Of a stretch of DNA of 64,000 nt, positions 53,110-61,802 are shown piece after piece (within the stretch, counting starts at the first letter, position 1; each line of letters starts with the position of its first letter). Under the pieces are notes generated by a model, which was not told where the DNA came from, searched no databases, and saw only the letters and a program-made list of their open reading frames with translations. Source of the DNA: an uncultured Acidobacteriia bacterium (GTDB lineage: Bacteria > Acidobacteriota > Terriglobia > Bryobacterales > Bryobacteraceae); contig CAIYVZ010000207.1 of NCBI GenBank assembly GCA_903929755.1, forward strand, positions 27,758-91,757. Reading direction: 5' to 3'. Both the position numbers and the translations under genes were made by a program.

Positions 53110-54756
53110 GTGACCTTATCGGCCGTTGACTACGTCATCCTTGTCCTCTACTTCGCCTTCGTTCTTGGAATTGGCTGGCGCCTCCGTAAATCTGTAACCT
53201 CCGCCGGCGAGTTCCTCACCGGAGGTCACAAGGTCCCGGTCTGGATCACCAGCCTTGCTTTCCTTGCCGCCAATCTGGGTGCCCAGGAAGTTGTCGGCAT
53301 GGCCGCGTCGGGTGCCAAGTACGGCATCATGACCTCGCATTTCTACTGGATCGGCGCCGTCCCCGCCATGCTTTTCGTCGGCGTTTTCATGATGCCCTTT
53401 TACTACGGCAGCAAAGCGCGGTCCGTCCCCGAATACCTCCGCATGCGCTTCGACGAAAAGACCCGCGGTCTGAACGCCGTCTCTTTCGCGGTCATGACCC
53501 TGTTTTCCTCCGGCATCTCCATGTATGCTCTCGGCAAAATGTTCCAGTTGGTCCTCGGCTGGAGCTTCGATGCCAGCGTGATCTTCTCCGCCGTCATCGT
53601 GCTCGCCTACACGTACCTCGGCGGCCTCACCAGCGCCATCTACAACGAGGTCCTCCAGTTCTTCCTCATCGTCATCGGCTTCTCCCCCCTGGCCATTCTC
53701 TCCGTCCAAAGGGCCGGCGGCTGGGGCGGTATCCAGCAGCGCCTCCCCGACGTAATGACCCACGCGTGGAAACATATCGGCAACGCCCAGGACAACCCCA
53801 TGGGCGTTGAAGCCTTCGGTCTCGTTGCCGGCCTTGGCTTCGTTCTCTCCTTCGGCTACTGGTGCACCGACTTCCTCGTGGTGCAGCGCGCCATGGCCGC
53901 TGACTCCATGGCGAACGCCCGACGCACCCCCTTGATCGCCGCCTTCCCCAAGATGGTGATGCCCTTTATCGTCATCCTGCCTGGCATCGCAGCCATGGCG
54001 CTCACCCAGATGCACACCGGCTACTCGCTCCCCATGAAGGGCAACGGCTACGATTACGACCAGGCGCTCACCACCATGATGGCCCAGTTCTACCCCTCCG
54101 GTATGCTCGGCGTTGGCCTCACCGCTCTCATGGCCTCTTTCATGTCGGGTATGGCTGGAAACGTCACGGCCTTCAATACTGTCTTCACCTTCGATATCTA
54201 CCAGAGCTATATCAAGCCCAATGCGGGTGACAAGCACTACCTCGCCGTGGGTCGCGTTACCACCGTTGTCGGCATTGCGCTCTCCATCGCCACCGCTTAC
54301 CTGGCTGCCCATTTCAACAACATCATGGACTTCCTCCAGTTGGTATTCGGCTTCGTGAATGCCCCGCTTTTCGCTACCTTCCTCCTCGGTATGTTCTGGA
54401 AGCGCGCCACCGGCCACGGAGCCTTTTTGGGCCTCGTATCCGGCACTACCGCCGCCGCTGCCACCCATGGCCTGTCCATGGCCGAAGGCAATGGCGGATG
54501 GCTTGGCAGCATTCACACCTTCCCGTCACAGATGGCCCAGAACTTCTGGATCGCCATCTTCGCCTGGAGCACCTGCTTCCTCGTCACTATCCTCGTTAGC
54601 CTGGTCACCAAAGCCCATGCCGAAGAAGGCCTTCGCGGTCTCGTCTACGGTCTTACTGAAATTCCGGTTGAGAATGTTCCGTGGTACCAGCGTCCGGCGC
54701 CGCTCGCGCTCATCGTCGCGGGCCTGCTCGTCATGCTCAATCTGATCTTCCTCTAA
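53110..54756 (+). CDS. Sodium/solute symporter (SSS family), probable sugar transporter
   Basis: This 548-residue protein has about 14 membrane helices of the LeuT-like SSS fold. The N-terminus YVILVLYFAFVLGIGW, the sodium-site region SLAFLAANLGAQEVVG and the family signature around GLTALMASFMSGMAGNVTAFNT are present. Its place before galK suggests galactose or a related sugar as substrate. The GTG at 53110 is taken as start, because the frame before it overlaps the divergent dehydratase gene and has no membrane character. The last 30 residues form an extra helix. Confidence 0.87.
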   Translation: MTLSAVDYVILVLYFAFVLGIGWRLRKSVTSAGEFLTGGHKVPVWITSLAFLAANLGAQEVVGMAASGAKYGIMTSHFYWIGAVPAMLFVGVFMMPFYYGSKARSVPEYLRMRFDEKTRGLNAVSFAVMTLFSSGISMYALGKMFQLVLGWSFDASVIFSAVIVLAYTYLGGLTSAIYNEVLQFFLIVIGFSPLAILSVQRAGGWGGIQQRLPDVMTHAWKHIGNAQDNPMGVEAFGLVAGLGFVLSFGYWCTDFLVVQRAMAADSMANARRTPLIAAFPKMVMPFIVILPGIAAMALTQMHTGYSLPMKGNGYDYDQALTTMMAQFYPSGMLGVGLTALMASFMSGMAGNVTAFNTVFTFDIYQSYIKPNAGDKHYLAVGRVTTVVGIALSIATAYLAAHFNNIMDFLQLVFGFVNAPLFATFLLGMFWKRATGHGAFLGLVSGTTAAAATHGLSMAEGNGGWLGSIHTFPSQMAQNFWIAIFAWSTCFLVTILVSLVTKAHAEEGLRGLVYGLTEIPVENVPWYQRPAPLALIVAGLLVMLNLIFL

Positions 54757-54778
54757 ACAGACACGCCAGGAAACCAAA

Positions 54779-54964
54779 ATGCTCGATCTCAGAATTCCCT
54801 CCGGCTTCTTTTTCGCCATCACTGGCGTGATTCTCATCGTGGTCAGCTTCACCAATCCCCATGCCGCGATGACCGAGGCCAACGTCGATCTCTATACCGG
54901 TCTCGCCATGCTCGTCTTCGGCGGCGCGCTCCTCGCCCTCGCCCGCCGGAGCAAGAAAGCATGA
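54779..54964 (+). CDS. 61-residue two-helix membrane protein between symporter and galK
   Basis: This small protein has two hydrophobic segments (about 10-25 and 38-56), with a polar loop between them and a basic tail (RRSKKA). The first helix begins PSGFFFAITGVILI. It follows the symporter by 22 bp and overlaps galK by ATGA, so it is made together with both. Some SSS transporters need a small partner protein encoded next to them. It may be such a subunit; this is inference from position and size. No known family is recognised. Confidence 0.7.
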   Translation: MLDLRIPSGFFFAITGVILIVVSFTNPHAAMTEANVDLYTGLAMLVFGGALLALARRSKKA

Positions 54965-56064
54965 GTTCTTCCCGGATCTTCCGGGCACCTGGTCGCGTCA
55001 ATCTGATCGGTGAACACACCGACTATAACCTCGGATTTGTGCTCCCCGTTGCCCTCAACCTTGCTACAGAAGTGGTAACCGAGCCTTCACCCGACGGCAA
55101 CCTTCACATCTTTTCCGAACATCGGCAGGAACGCCAAAGTTTTGATCTGGCAGGTTTGGCAACCGCCCAGCCACGGAAGCACTGGACCGACTACCCCGTT
55201 GGCGTCGCGCGAGAACTTCTTGCTCTTGGTTTCCACTTGGCGCCGCTGCAACTCACCATCCGTTCTCAGGTGCCTGAAGGCGCCGGTCTCAGCTCCTCAG
55301 CCGCCCTGGAAGTTGCAACGGCACTGGCCCTTCTTCAGGGGAGGGCCCTGCCTCCCCTCGAAATCGCCCGGTTGTGCCAGCGCGCAGAAAGCCAATTTGT
55401 TGGCCTCCCCTGCGGCATCATGGACCAGTACGTCTCTGTCTTCGGCCGCCAGAACTCGGCGCTCTGCCTCGATTGCCGGACCCTCGAAGCCGACTTCGTA
55501 GAACTTCCTGCCGGTGCTGCCATCATTGCCGTCAACTCCATGGTGAAACACCAGTTGGGTGATTCGGCCTACCGCACCCGCGTCGCCGAATGCGCTCAGG
55601 CTGCGACGGCTTTGGGCGTGGCATCACTTCGCGACGCGAATCTCGATGCCCTGGGCAACGCCAACATGGCGGATAAACCCCGGCACCGTGCCTGGCATAT
55701 TCTCACCGAAAATGATCGTGTCCTTCGGTTTGTCGCCGCAGCCCGCGCAGGTGACCTGAATGAAATGGGGGCGCTGCTTGTGGAGTCACACGCCAGCATG
55801 AAGGCGGACTACGAAATCACGTGCCCGGAAATCGATTTCCTCGTTGAGGCGGCCTCCGAAATTCCAGGTTGCTACGGCGCCCGCATGACCGGCGGCGGTT
55901 TCGGTGGCTGCACCGTGAACCTGGTCGATCCGGCCTCTGTCGCGGACTTCCAGACCTCCCTGTCGAACGCTTACCGGCATGCCTTTGCGCTCGTACCCGC
56001 TTTCTACCTTTGCCAGCCCGGCGACGGTGCCCGCGAAATAACGAAACCGGCGGCAGGAGTTTAA
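54961..56064 (+). CDS. galK: Galactokinase
   Basis: GalK phosphorylates galactose at C1, the first step of the Leloir pathway. The 367-residue GHMP kinase shows the galactokinase signature GRVNLIGEHTDYNLGF (11-26), the ATP loop PEGAGLSSSAALEVA and the C-terminal ARMTGGGFGGCTVNLV. All are intact. galT is not found in the window, so the uridylyl transfer must be supplied from elsewhere. It is the last gene of the rightward sugar unit. Confidence 0.95.
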   Translation: MSSSRIFRAPGRVNLIGEHTDYNLGFVLPVALNLATEVVTEPSPDGNLHIFSEHRQERQSFDLAGLATAQPRKHWTDYPVGVARELLALGFHLAPLQLTIRSQVPEGAGLSSSAALEVATALALLQGRALPPLEIARLCQRAESQFVGLPCGIMDQYVSVFGRQNSALCLDCRTLEADFVELPAGAAIIAVNSMVKHQLGDSAYRTRVAECAQAATALGVASLRDANLDALGNANMADKPRHRAWHILTENDRVLRFVAAARAGDLNEMGALLVESHASMKADYEITCPEIDFLVEAASEIPGCYGARMTGGGFGGCTVNLVDPASVADFQTSLSNAYRHAFALVPAFYLCQPGDGAREITKPAAGV

Positions 56065-56108
56065 GCTCCCACCGCCGATTTGTAATGAACCTCGATTGAA
56101 AACTCAGC

Positions 56109-56141
56109 GGTTCGGGCGGATCTGGTTGATCCGCCCGAACC
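56109..56141. terminator. 14-bp perfect hairpin between galK and the large secreted protein gene
   Basis: GGTTCGGGCGGATC (56109-56122) pairs with GATCCGCCCGAACC (56128-56141) around TGGTT. The stem lies between two convergent genes. Read leftward it is followed within a few bases by TTTT, so it most likely ends the leftward transcript. It has no T-run on the rightward side. Confidence 0.75.
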
Positions 56142-56150
56142 ACCGCATGG

Positions 56151-59100
56151 TTAGTTCACCGCGAAGGTGAAGGTTATAGTCCCGGCTGCCAGTACTGTTG
56201 CACCAGGTGCAAGGGTATCGTCGGTTGCCGTTACTGTGACTGTGGTTGAAGCAGCCACCGGAGCATCGGTTGTGATGGACACCACACCAGTCGCCGGGTT
56301 GATGGTGACCCAGCCGAGGGGCAGCGCCAGGGTAGCGGCGTCCAGCGTGTAGGTGATGGTCCCGGTCGCACCGGTTGCCGATACCGTTGTGATGTTGCTC
56401 GCCACAGTAGCTGCGCCGTTCACTGTCACGGTTTTCACAACACGCAGGGCGACAACGATGTCGAAGGTTGCGGTACCCGTAAGGGGTGTTCCGGCCGTCG
56501 AGTCTGTCGCGGTAACGGTCACGTGATACGTGCCGGCCGGTGTCAGGGTGGTCGTGCCAATGATGCCGCTGGTTGTGTTGATCGTCATGCCCAGGGGTAA
56601 TGTTCCGGGAGAGGTGATCGCATAGGCGTACGGGAAGACTCCGCCCACTGCGGTGGCTCTCGTAACGGTGCCCACTGCGGTACCGAAGGTTGTGTTGTAG
56701 GGAGCGGGACCCGAGGAGGTAACCACAAGGCCACCGGCCACGTTCAGCGTGAACGTCACCGTGCCCTTGACAGGGAACGTCGCGGAATCGGTTGCCGTCA
56801 CCGTGACGGTATAGGTTCCGGCTGAGTTCGCTGCCGGGGTTCCTGAAATTGCTCCAGTTGCAGCGTTCAGGGCGAGTCCCGATGGCAACAAACCCGAGGT
56901 AAGTGCGTAGCGGTAGGTCGTAGTGCCTTCTGTAGCAATCACTACGTTGTTGGAGGCACTCCATGGAATACCGACAGTGCCGGAGAGACCGCCGCCACTT
57001 GGGCCAGTTACCAGCAGCCGCGGCGAAACCCACATGTTGACGCCAATCTGGCTGGTGACGCCGTTCGACGTTACCACCACCGGCAACTGCGCCGGCTGCG
57101 TGATGTTCGTTACGGTTGTCCCCGCAGCGGTCGTGTAGGAGCCGATCGTTGACGGCAGCGCCACGTTCATCTGATAAAGGCCGGCAATCGTGTCGGGCAC
57201 GAAGCCCGCGTAAACAACTGTACCGGCCACGCCGCCAATAGTCACCGTCGGAACATCAGCCGAAGTGGTAATCACGCAGGGCGGCAAACGGTTGGTATTC
57301 AACAGGCCACTCTGGATGACAGTACCGTCAACGTTCGTGAGCGATGTCGAGAACAGACCGTTCAGTGTGCTCAGGTAGCTGGCGACCGTAATGCAGTCGG
57401 CGGACCACGTGAAGGCCGAACCGGCGCTCGCGTTGTCACCCGCGCTGTCGGGTACTCCCAGGCCAGTCAGGTAGAACTGCACGGTGTCTGAATCCGACCC
57501 CGTGGAGCGCATTCCTGCCGGGTTTGTGGCTGTGATCTGCGAGTAATTGGAGTTGAGGATGGCTCCGTCGCCCTGGCCATTCGCACCGACTGTGAAGAGT
57601 CCAGGGTTCGTCGCCGTGATCCTGACCGGGAACGGAATGCTGCTCTTCATGGTAGCGCCGGTGGCGTAGCCAAAATTAACCACGATATCGACAGTACTGT
57701 TGATGTAGCCAGAAAGGGCCGTCGGGACCAGCATATTGATTTGGCCGTTCGTGGCAAACAGAAGAGGTGCCGTAGCGATAAGGGACGGAGTGAGCGAGTG
57801 CGTTTGGAATACGACCGAGACAAGCCGTTGCGTCGGACCAGAAGCATCCGGACTCAGCGAAGTCGAATAACGGAACGTCGAATCAGGCGTACCGTACAGA
57901 ATCTGACTGCTGCTGCATCCCGTACCGCCCGAGGAGCAGAAGCTGGCGCCAAAGATACTGATCATGTCGTAGGGCGACATAGTCGGCAGTGCCGGAGGTG
58001 TTACCTGCGTGAAAGCTGAAGCGCTCGTCACAGCCTGCACAATCGGACCGCCACTAATGGTCAGGCTTGCCGTCCCGCTCGGAATGGTGCATGTACCCCC
58101 GGCCGGATTGCAAATGCCGAGTGGAATGGGGCCACCGGCACCGGCTACAGCGAACGGAAGGTTGGCGTCGGCCACTGCGGGTACGGTGATCGTGAGAATA
58201 ATATTCGACGGGTTCACCACGTTGACAGCGATGTTGGTATCCGTCACAATAGAGCCTCCGACGACCACCCCGACCTTTGTTTTCTGGTTAGGATCGGTGC
58301 TGGTAACGAACCCGGTCCCCGTCAGCGACACCGTGAACACCTGACCGGAATTGGCCGTTGGCAAGCTCGCGGGTGTAATCCCGGTGACAGTGGCCCCCGG
58401 TGACAACACAAGTACGTTGAAGGTGACAACAATCGTTGAAGCGGGGCTGCCCCACGTCAATGTTACGGTACCGGTGAGAGTGCTGCCCGGAGTAGCCGCG
58501 GCGAAAACCAGTGGGTTGAACGACACATTGATGGGGGTACCAAAGCTATACGCCAACCCGGATTGCTGGGTTGGGTTGACGATCGGAGCCAGCGTTCCAC
58601 CACTGGTCGATGAGTACGAAATAGGGGAATCACTGGAAACGGCGGTGATGATGGGTGTGGGGAGTGAGGTTCCCAGGGTCCACGAGACGTTACGTGTTGT
58701 TCCCTCAGCCACTGTCAGCTTGGGCGCCTTGTTATTTAGCTGGAGCGTTACTGGCAGCGAGAGATCCGCATAGCCCGAAACCCTTACCAGAATGCTCGCT
58801 GTATAGGTTCCAGGCGCAAGCGTATCGCAGACGCTTGTTGAAGAAAAACGCAGACCCTTTGGAGTCGTGCCGTTTGTCGAATCCACAGTTAGCCAGATCG
58901 GAAGTGTTGCGGTATTCACCGAGAAGAACGGAGCTGGATTGCTGACGGAACTAAGCGTGACGTCCACCTTACCCGTATTCCCGGAACCCCGGACGTACGT
59001 CAGGGAAGGCGCCGCCGGTAAGAAGGTAACTGGTGACGGTGGCACAATTTGCAACGAAATGACAACAAGTTTGTCGGGGGCGGGTGCGTTGAGCAAGTGG

Positions 59101-59807
59101 AGCGTAGCGTTGGTTGTTGTTCCGGTGTTGAAGGCACCGCATCCTGCGGCGGCTTGCACCGTAAACGTAACCGCCGTGCTTGTTGCCAGCCCCCCCGTCA
59201 GCGGGGTCACTGTCAGCCATGCCGGAGGCGGTACGCCAGAGTTGTCCACTGTGAATGAGGTCCCGCCCGCAGCCGCTGAAGTTACAGACACCGTCTGCGC
59301 CAAGCCCGGCGTATACGACCCGCCAGACTTCGCGCAAGTGATCGTAACCGGTGATGCCGAAAGCCCCGATGTTGTGGCGGTCACGGTATCACCCACCGCG
59401 ACTGTCACGTCATTCGTGCCACCTGCTTTGAAAGTCAGAGTTGTGGAGCCGGTGCTCGCGCCCACACAGCCATTCGCCACTACAACGGTATAGGCCAGCC
59501 CGGCCGCCTGGTTCGTCGTGCTCAACGTTGCCGTGGAAGGTGCCGTCACTACCAGGCCTGCGCCGGGAGGGGTGAAGGTAACGACAAGCGTGTTCGTACC
59601 AGTCAACAGGGTAACGGGTTTCACCACGATCGTCGCGGCGGCCCCCGGTCCGGTTGCGGTGCTGCAGGTCACCGTCGCCGTCGGCGACGCGACCGACAGC
59701 ACGTTGACAGCCTGCAGTGCGGCGCTGCCTGCCGTAAGGGCCAGCAGGGCTGCAAAAGCTCTGAGGCCGTTTCTCGTTGTGTGTACTCTCAATTTCAGTG
59801 AGCCCAT
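56151..59807 (-). CDS. Large secreted beta-sandwich protein with TIGR03437 domain
   Basis: This 1218-residue protein has a signal peptide (1-33) and a chain of beta domains. BACON-like modules lie at about 165-245 and 265-357 (AWLTVTPLTGG, PIWLTVDSTNG). An IPT/TIG-like module spans about 470-556. The TIGR03437 domain (about 600-928) shows SPYDMISIFGASFC, LLFATNGQINMLVP and LYQMNVALPS. Three putative Ig repeats (935-1025, 1026-1120, 1121-1218) have the pattern LPSGLALNAATGAISGTP and TYTVTVTATDS. It is probably displayed or released and binds sugars, matrix or other cells; that is inference. AAAGGAG before the ATG fixes the start. Confidence 0.87.
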   Translation of the reverse strand: MGSLKLRVHTTRNGLRAFAALLALTAGSAALQAVNVLSVASPTATVTCSTATGPGAAATIVVKPVTLLTGTNTLVVTFTPPGAGLVVTAPSTATLSTTNQAAGLAYTVVVANGCVGASTGSTTLTFKAGGTNDVTVAVGDTVTATTSGLSASPVTITCAKSGGSYTPGLAQTVSVTSAAAGGTSFTVDNSGVPPPAWLTVTPLTGGLATSTAVTFTVQAAAGCGAFNTGTTTNATLHLLNAPAPDKLVVISLQIVPPSPVTFLPAAPSLTYVRGSGNTGKVDVTLSSVSNPAPFFSVNTATLPIWLTVDSTNGTTPKGLRFSSTSVCDTLAPGTYTASILVRVSGYADLSLPVTLQLNNKAPKLTVAEGTTRNVSWTLGTSLPTPIITAVSSDSPISYSSTSGGTLAPIVNPTQQSGLAYSFGTPINVSFNPLVFAAATPGSTLTGTVTLTWGSPASTIVVTFNVLVLSPGATVTGITPASLPTANSGQVFTVSLTGTGFVTSTDPNQKTKVGVVVGGSIVTDTNIAVNVVNPSNIILTITVPAVADANLPFAVAGAGGPIPLGICNPAGGTCTIPSGTASLTISGGPIVQAVTSASAFTQVTPPALPTMSPYDMISIFGASFCSSGGTGCSSSQILYGTPDSTFRYSTSLSPDASGPTQRLVSVVFQTHSLTPSLIATAPLLFATNGQINMLVPTALSGYINSTVDIVVNFGYATGATMKSSIPFPVRITATNPGLFTVGANGQGDGAILNSNYSQITATNPAGMRSTGSDSDTVQFYLTGLGVPDSAGDNASAGSAFTWSADCITVASYLSTLNGLFSTSLTNVDGTVIQSGLLNTNRLPPCVITTSADVPTVTIGGVAGTVVYAGFVPDTIAGLYQMNVALPSTIGSYTTAAGTTVTNITQPAQLPVVVTSNGVTSQIGVNMWVSPRLLVTGPSGGGLSGTVGIPWSASNNVVIATEGTTTYRYALTSGLLPSGLALNAATGAISGTPAANSAGTYTVTVTATDSATFPVKGTVTFTLNVAGGLVVTSSGPAPYNTTFGTAVGTVTRATAVGGVFPYAYAITSPGTLPLGMTINTTSGIIGTTTLTPAGTYHVTVTATDSTAGTPLTGTATFDIVVALRVVKTVTVNGAATVASNITTVSATGATGTITYTLDAATLALPLGWVTINPATGVVSITTDAPVAASTTVTVTATDDTLAPGATVLAAGTITFTFAVN

Positions 59808-60133
59808 CAGGACTCCTTTTCTTCGTGAAAATAGTCTCGCGACATCTGCCGGGAGGCGGCCGCTCTTCAGGTCGCTGGTTAACTATCGGCCATCCCCATA
59901 CGCGACTGTATGGGTTTGCTCAATTTGGTACGAAGGAAATTGTAAATACCCGGAAAAACGTTTCAACATGAAACGCAGCCCTCGTTTGGTTTCATTTCGA
60001 CACCAGGCCCGACCCGCCACATCGGAACCGCCACGCGCCCCTCGCCCCAAAAGATTTTTAAATCGAGGTGAGAACTTTCCGGCCCCGAACGCACTATATA
60101 GACAATTAGGCCCATACAAGGTCGCTCCACTTA

Positions 60134-60164
60134 CCGGGACCCGAATCCTCCGATCGGGTCCCGG
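60134..60164. repeat. 11-bp perfect inverted repeat upstream of the SSS gene
   Basis: CCGGGACCCGA (60134-60144) and TCGGGTCCCGG (60154-60164) are perfect complements around a 9-nt centre. It lies 46 bp upstream of the TATAAT box. There is no T-run after it. Position before a promoter fits an operator for a dimeric regulator; a cruciform is also possible. Confidence 0.6.
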
Positions 60165-60209
60165 ATTCTCCTCCAAAACCCCCTCCCCGCAGCCCCCCTC
60201 TCATCCGTA

Positions 60210-60215
60210 TATAAT
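60210..60215 (+). promoter_or_regulatory. -10 element (TATAAT) of the second SSS gene
   Basis: A consensus TATAAT ends 9 nt before the GTG at 60225. The transcript would begin within a few bases of the start codon. No good -35 hexamer or Shine-Dalgarno sequence is seen. Confidence 0.5.
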
Positions 60216-60224
60216 CACCAGAAC

Positions 60225-61799
60225 GTGCTCGACAATTCCATCATCATTGCCTACTTCCTGGTCGTCTTTGGTATCGGGATCTACCACTCCAGACGCCAGC
60301 GCACCACCAGAGAATACTTCCTCGCCGGTCACAGTATCGGCTGGTTCGCCGTCGGCGCCTCCCTCTTTTCCACCAACATTTCCAGCGAACACTTCATCGG
60401 CCTCGCCGGTTCCGGAGCCTCTTCCGGCCTCGCCGTCGGCTGCTACGAATGGTCCGCCAGTTTCTGCCTCTTCATCCTCGGCTGGCTCTTCGTCCCCTAT
60501 TACATGAAGTCCAAAGTCTTCACCATGCCCGAGTTCCTCGAAAAACGCTTCGACGGTCGCTGCCGCTGGTACCTCACCGTCGTCTCCCTCATCGCCTACG
60601 TCTTCACCAAAATCTCCGTCCACCTCTTCGCCGGCGCCATCCTCATGCGCGAAGTCCTCGGCTGGGACTACCTCACCACCTCCATCCTCCTCGTCGTCGC
60701 CACCGGCATCTACACCGTCACCGGCGGCCTCAAAGCCGTCATCTACACCGACCTTTTCCAGTCCTTCGTCCTCATCACCGGAGCCGTCGTCCTCTCCATC
60801 CTCGGCCTCCGCGAAGTCGGCGGTTTCACCGGCCTCCGCGCCGCCCTCCCCCCCGACTTCTTCCACATGATCAAGCCCGCCTCCGACCCCGTCTACCCCT
60901 GGACCGGCACCATCTTCGGCACCATGATCCTCGGCATCTGGTACTGGTGCACCGACCAGTCCATCGTCCAGAAAACCCTCTCCGCCAAGGACCTCGAAAA
61001 CGCCCGCAAAGGCAGCTTCTTCTGCGCCGCCCTCAAGATCCTCCCCGTCTTCATCCTCGTCCTGCCCGGCCTCATCGCCAAGGCTCTCTACCCCACCGTC
61101 GTCACCGGCGACAACGCCTACCCCACCATCGTGCTCCGCCTTCTGCCCCGCGGTCTGGTCGGCCTCATGGTCGCCGCCCTCCTCGCCGCGCTGATGTCCG
61201 CCATGAGCTCCGTACTCAACTCCTGTTCCACCCTCATCACCATGGACATCTTCCGCAAAAAATACCCCAACGCGGATGAGCGTCGCCTCGTCTTCGTCGG
61301 CCGCATCGCCACCGGAGGCGTCGTCGTCCTCAGCATCCTCTGGGTGCCCCTCATCAAGTACCTCAACAATGAGATTTACCAGTACCTGCAAAGCGTCCAG
61401 GCCTACATCGGAGCCCCCATCACCGCCACCTTCCTTGTCGGCGTGCTCTGGAAACGCGCCACCTCCCGTGCCGCCTTCACTACCCTCGTGACCGGCGGCA
61501 TCTTAGGTGCCGGCCGCTTTGTCCTCGACGTCATGCACGACGCCTTCAAAGTGGACCTCGGCGCTTTCAACGGCCTCGTGAAATTCAGCTTCCTCAACTA
61601 CAGCGTCCTCGTCTTCCTCTTCTGCGTCATGCTGATGGCCGTCATCTCACTCCTCGAACCAAAACGCTCCGCCGAAGCCGAAGCAAAGCTCGTAGTCGAA
61701 TGGGGAGGGGCAGGGAAGCGGGTCTTCGACAAAGCCGACCTCGCCTGGACCGGTATGGTCGGCACCTTCATCCTCGGCCTCTGGGTCCACTTCGCCTAA
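60225..61799 (+). CDS. Sodium/solute symporter (SSS family), SGLT-like
   Basis: This 524-residue transporter has about 13-14 membrane helices. It starts SIIIAYFLVVFGIGIYHSRR, has the sodium-site region SLFSTNISSEHFIGLAGSGA and the helix KISVHLFAGAI. LLAALMSAMSSVLNSCSTL corresponds to the conserved helix 8 region. The pattern is closest to sodium/glucose or sodium/myo-inositol symporters. The coding strand is unusually C-rich and G-poor at third positions. The stop is followed almost at once by the amidase remnant. Confidence 0.88.
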   Translation: MLDNSIIIAYFLVVFGIGIYHSRRQRTTREYFLAGHSIGWFAVGASLFSTNISSEHFIGLAGSGASSGLAVGCYEWSASFCLFILGWLFVPYYMKSKVFTMPEFLEKRFDGRCRWYLTVVSLIAYVFTKISVHLFAGAILMREVLGWDYLTTSILLVVATGIYTVTGGLKAVIYTDLFQSFVLITGAVVLSILGLREVGGFTGLRAALPPDFFHMIKPASDPVYPWTGTIFGTMILGIWYWCTDQSIVQKTLSAKDLENARKGSFFCAALKILPVFILVLPGLIAKALYPTVVTGDNAYPTIVLRLLPRGLVGLMVAALLAALMSAMSSVLNSCSTLITMDIFRKKYPNADERRLVFVGRIATGGVVVLSILWVPLIKYLNNEIYQYLQSVQAYIGAPITATFLVGVLWKRATSRAAFTTLVTGGILGAGRFVLDVMHDAFKVDLGAFNGLVKFSFLNYSVLVFLFCVMLMAVISLLEPKRSAEAEAKLVVEWGGAGKRVFDKADLAWTGMVGTFILGLWVHFA

Positions 61800-61802
61800 G
61801 TT

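Larger units (their letters stand above)
59808..60224. other. 417-bp divergent intergenic region
   Basis: This gap separates the large secreted protein gene (leftward) from the second SSS gene (rightward). It holds the Shine-Dalgarno sequence of the former, an 11-bp inverted repeat at 60134-60164 and the TATAAT box of the latter. Short frames in it show no coding character. Promoters for both genes should lie here, but no full -35/-10 pair was clear. Confidence 0.6.

Noticed and set aside
53116..54516. Leftward open frame of 466 codons
   Set aside because: Antisense shadow of the SSS symporter; rich in Gly, Glu, Asp and His because of the C-rich coding strand.
60201..61391. Leftward open frame of 396 codons, very acidic
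   Set aside because: Antisense to the second SSS gene. Acidic Gly/Asp/Glu composition is what the skewed codon use would produce by chance.
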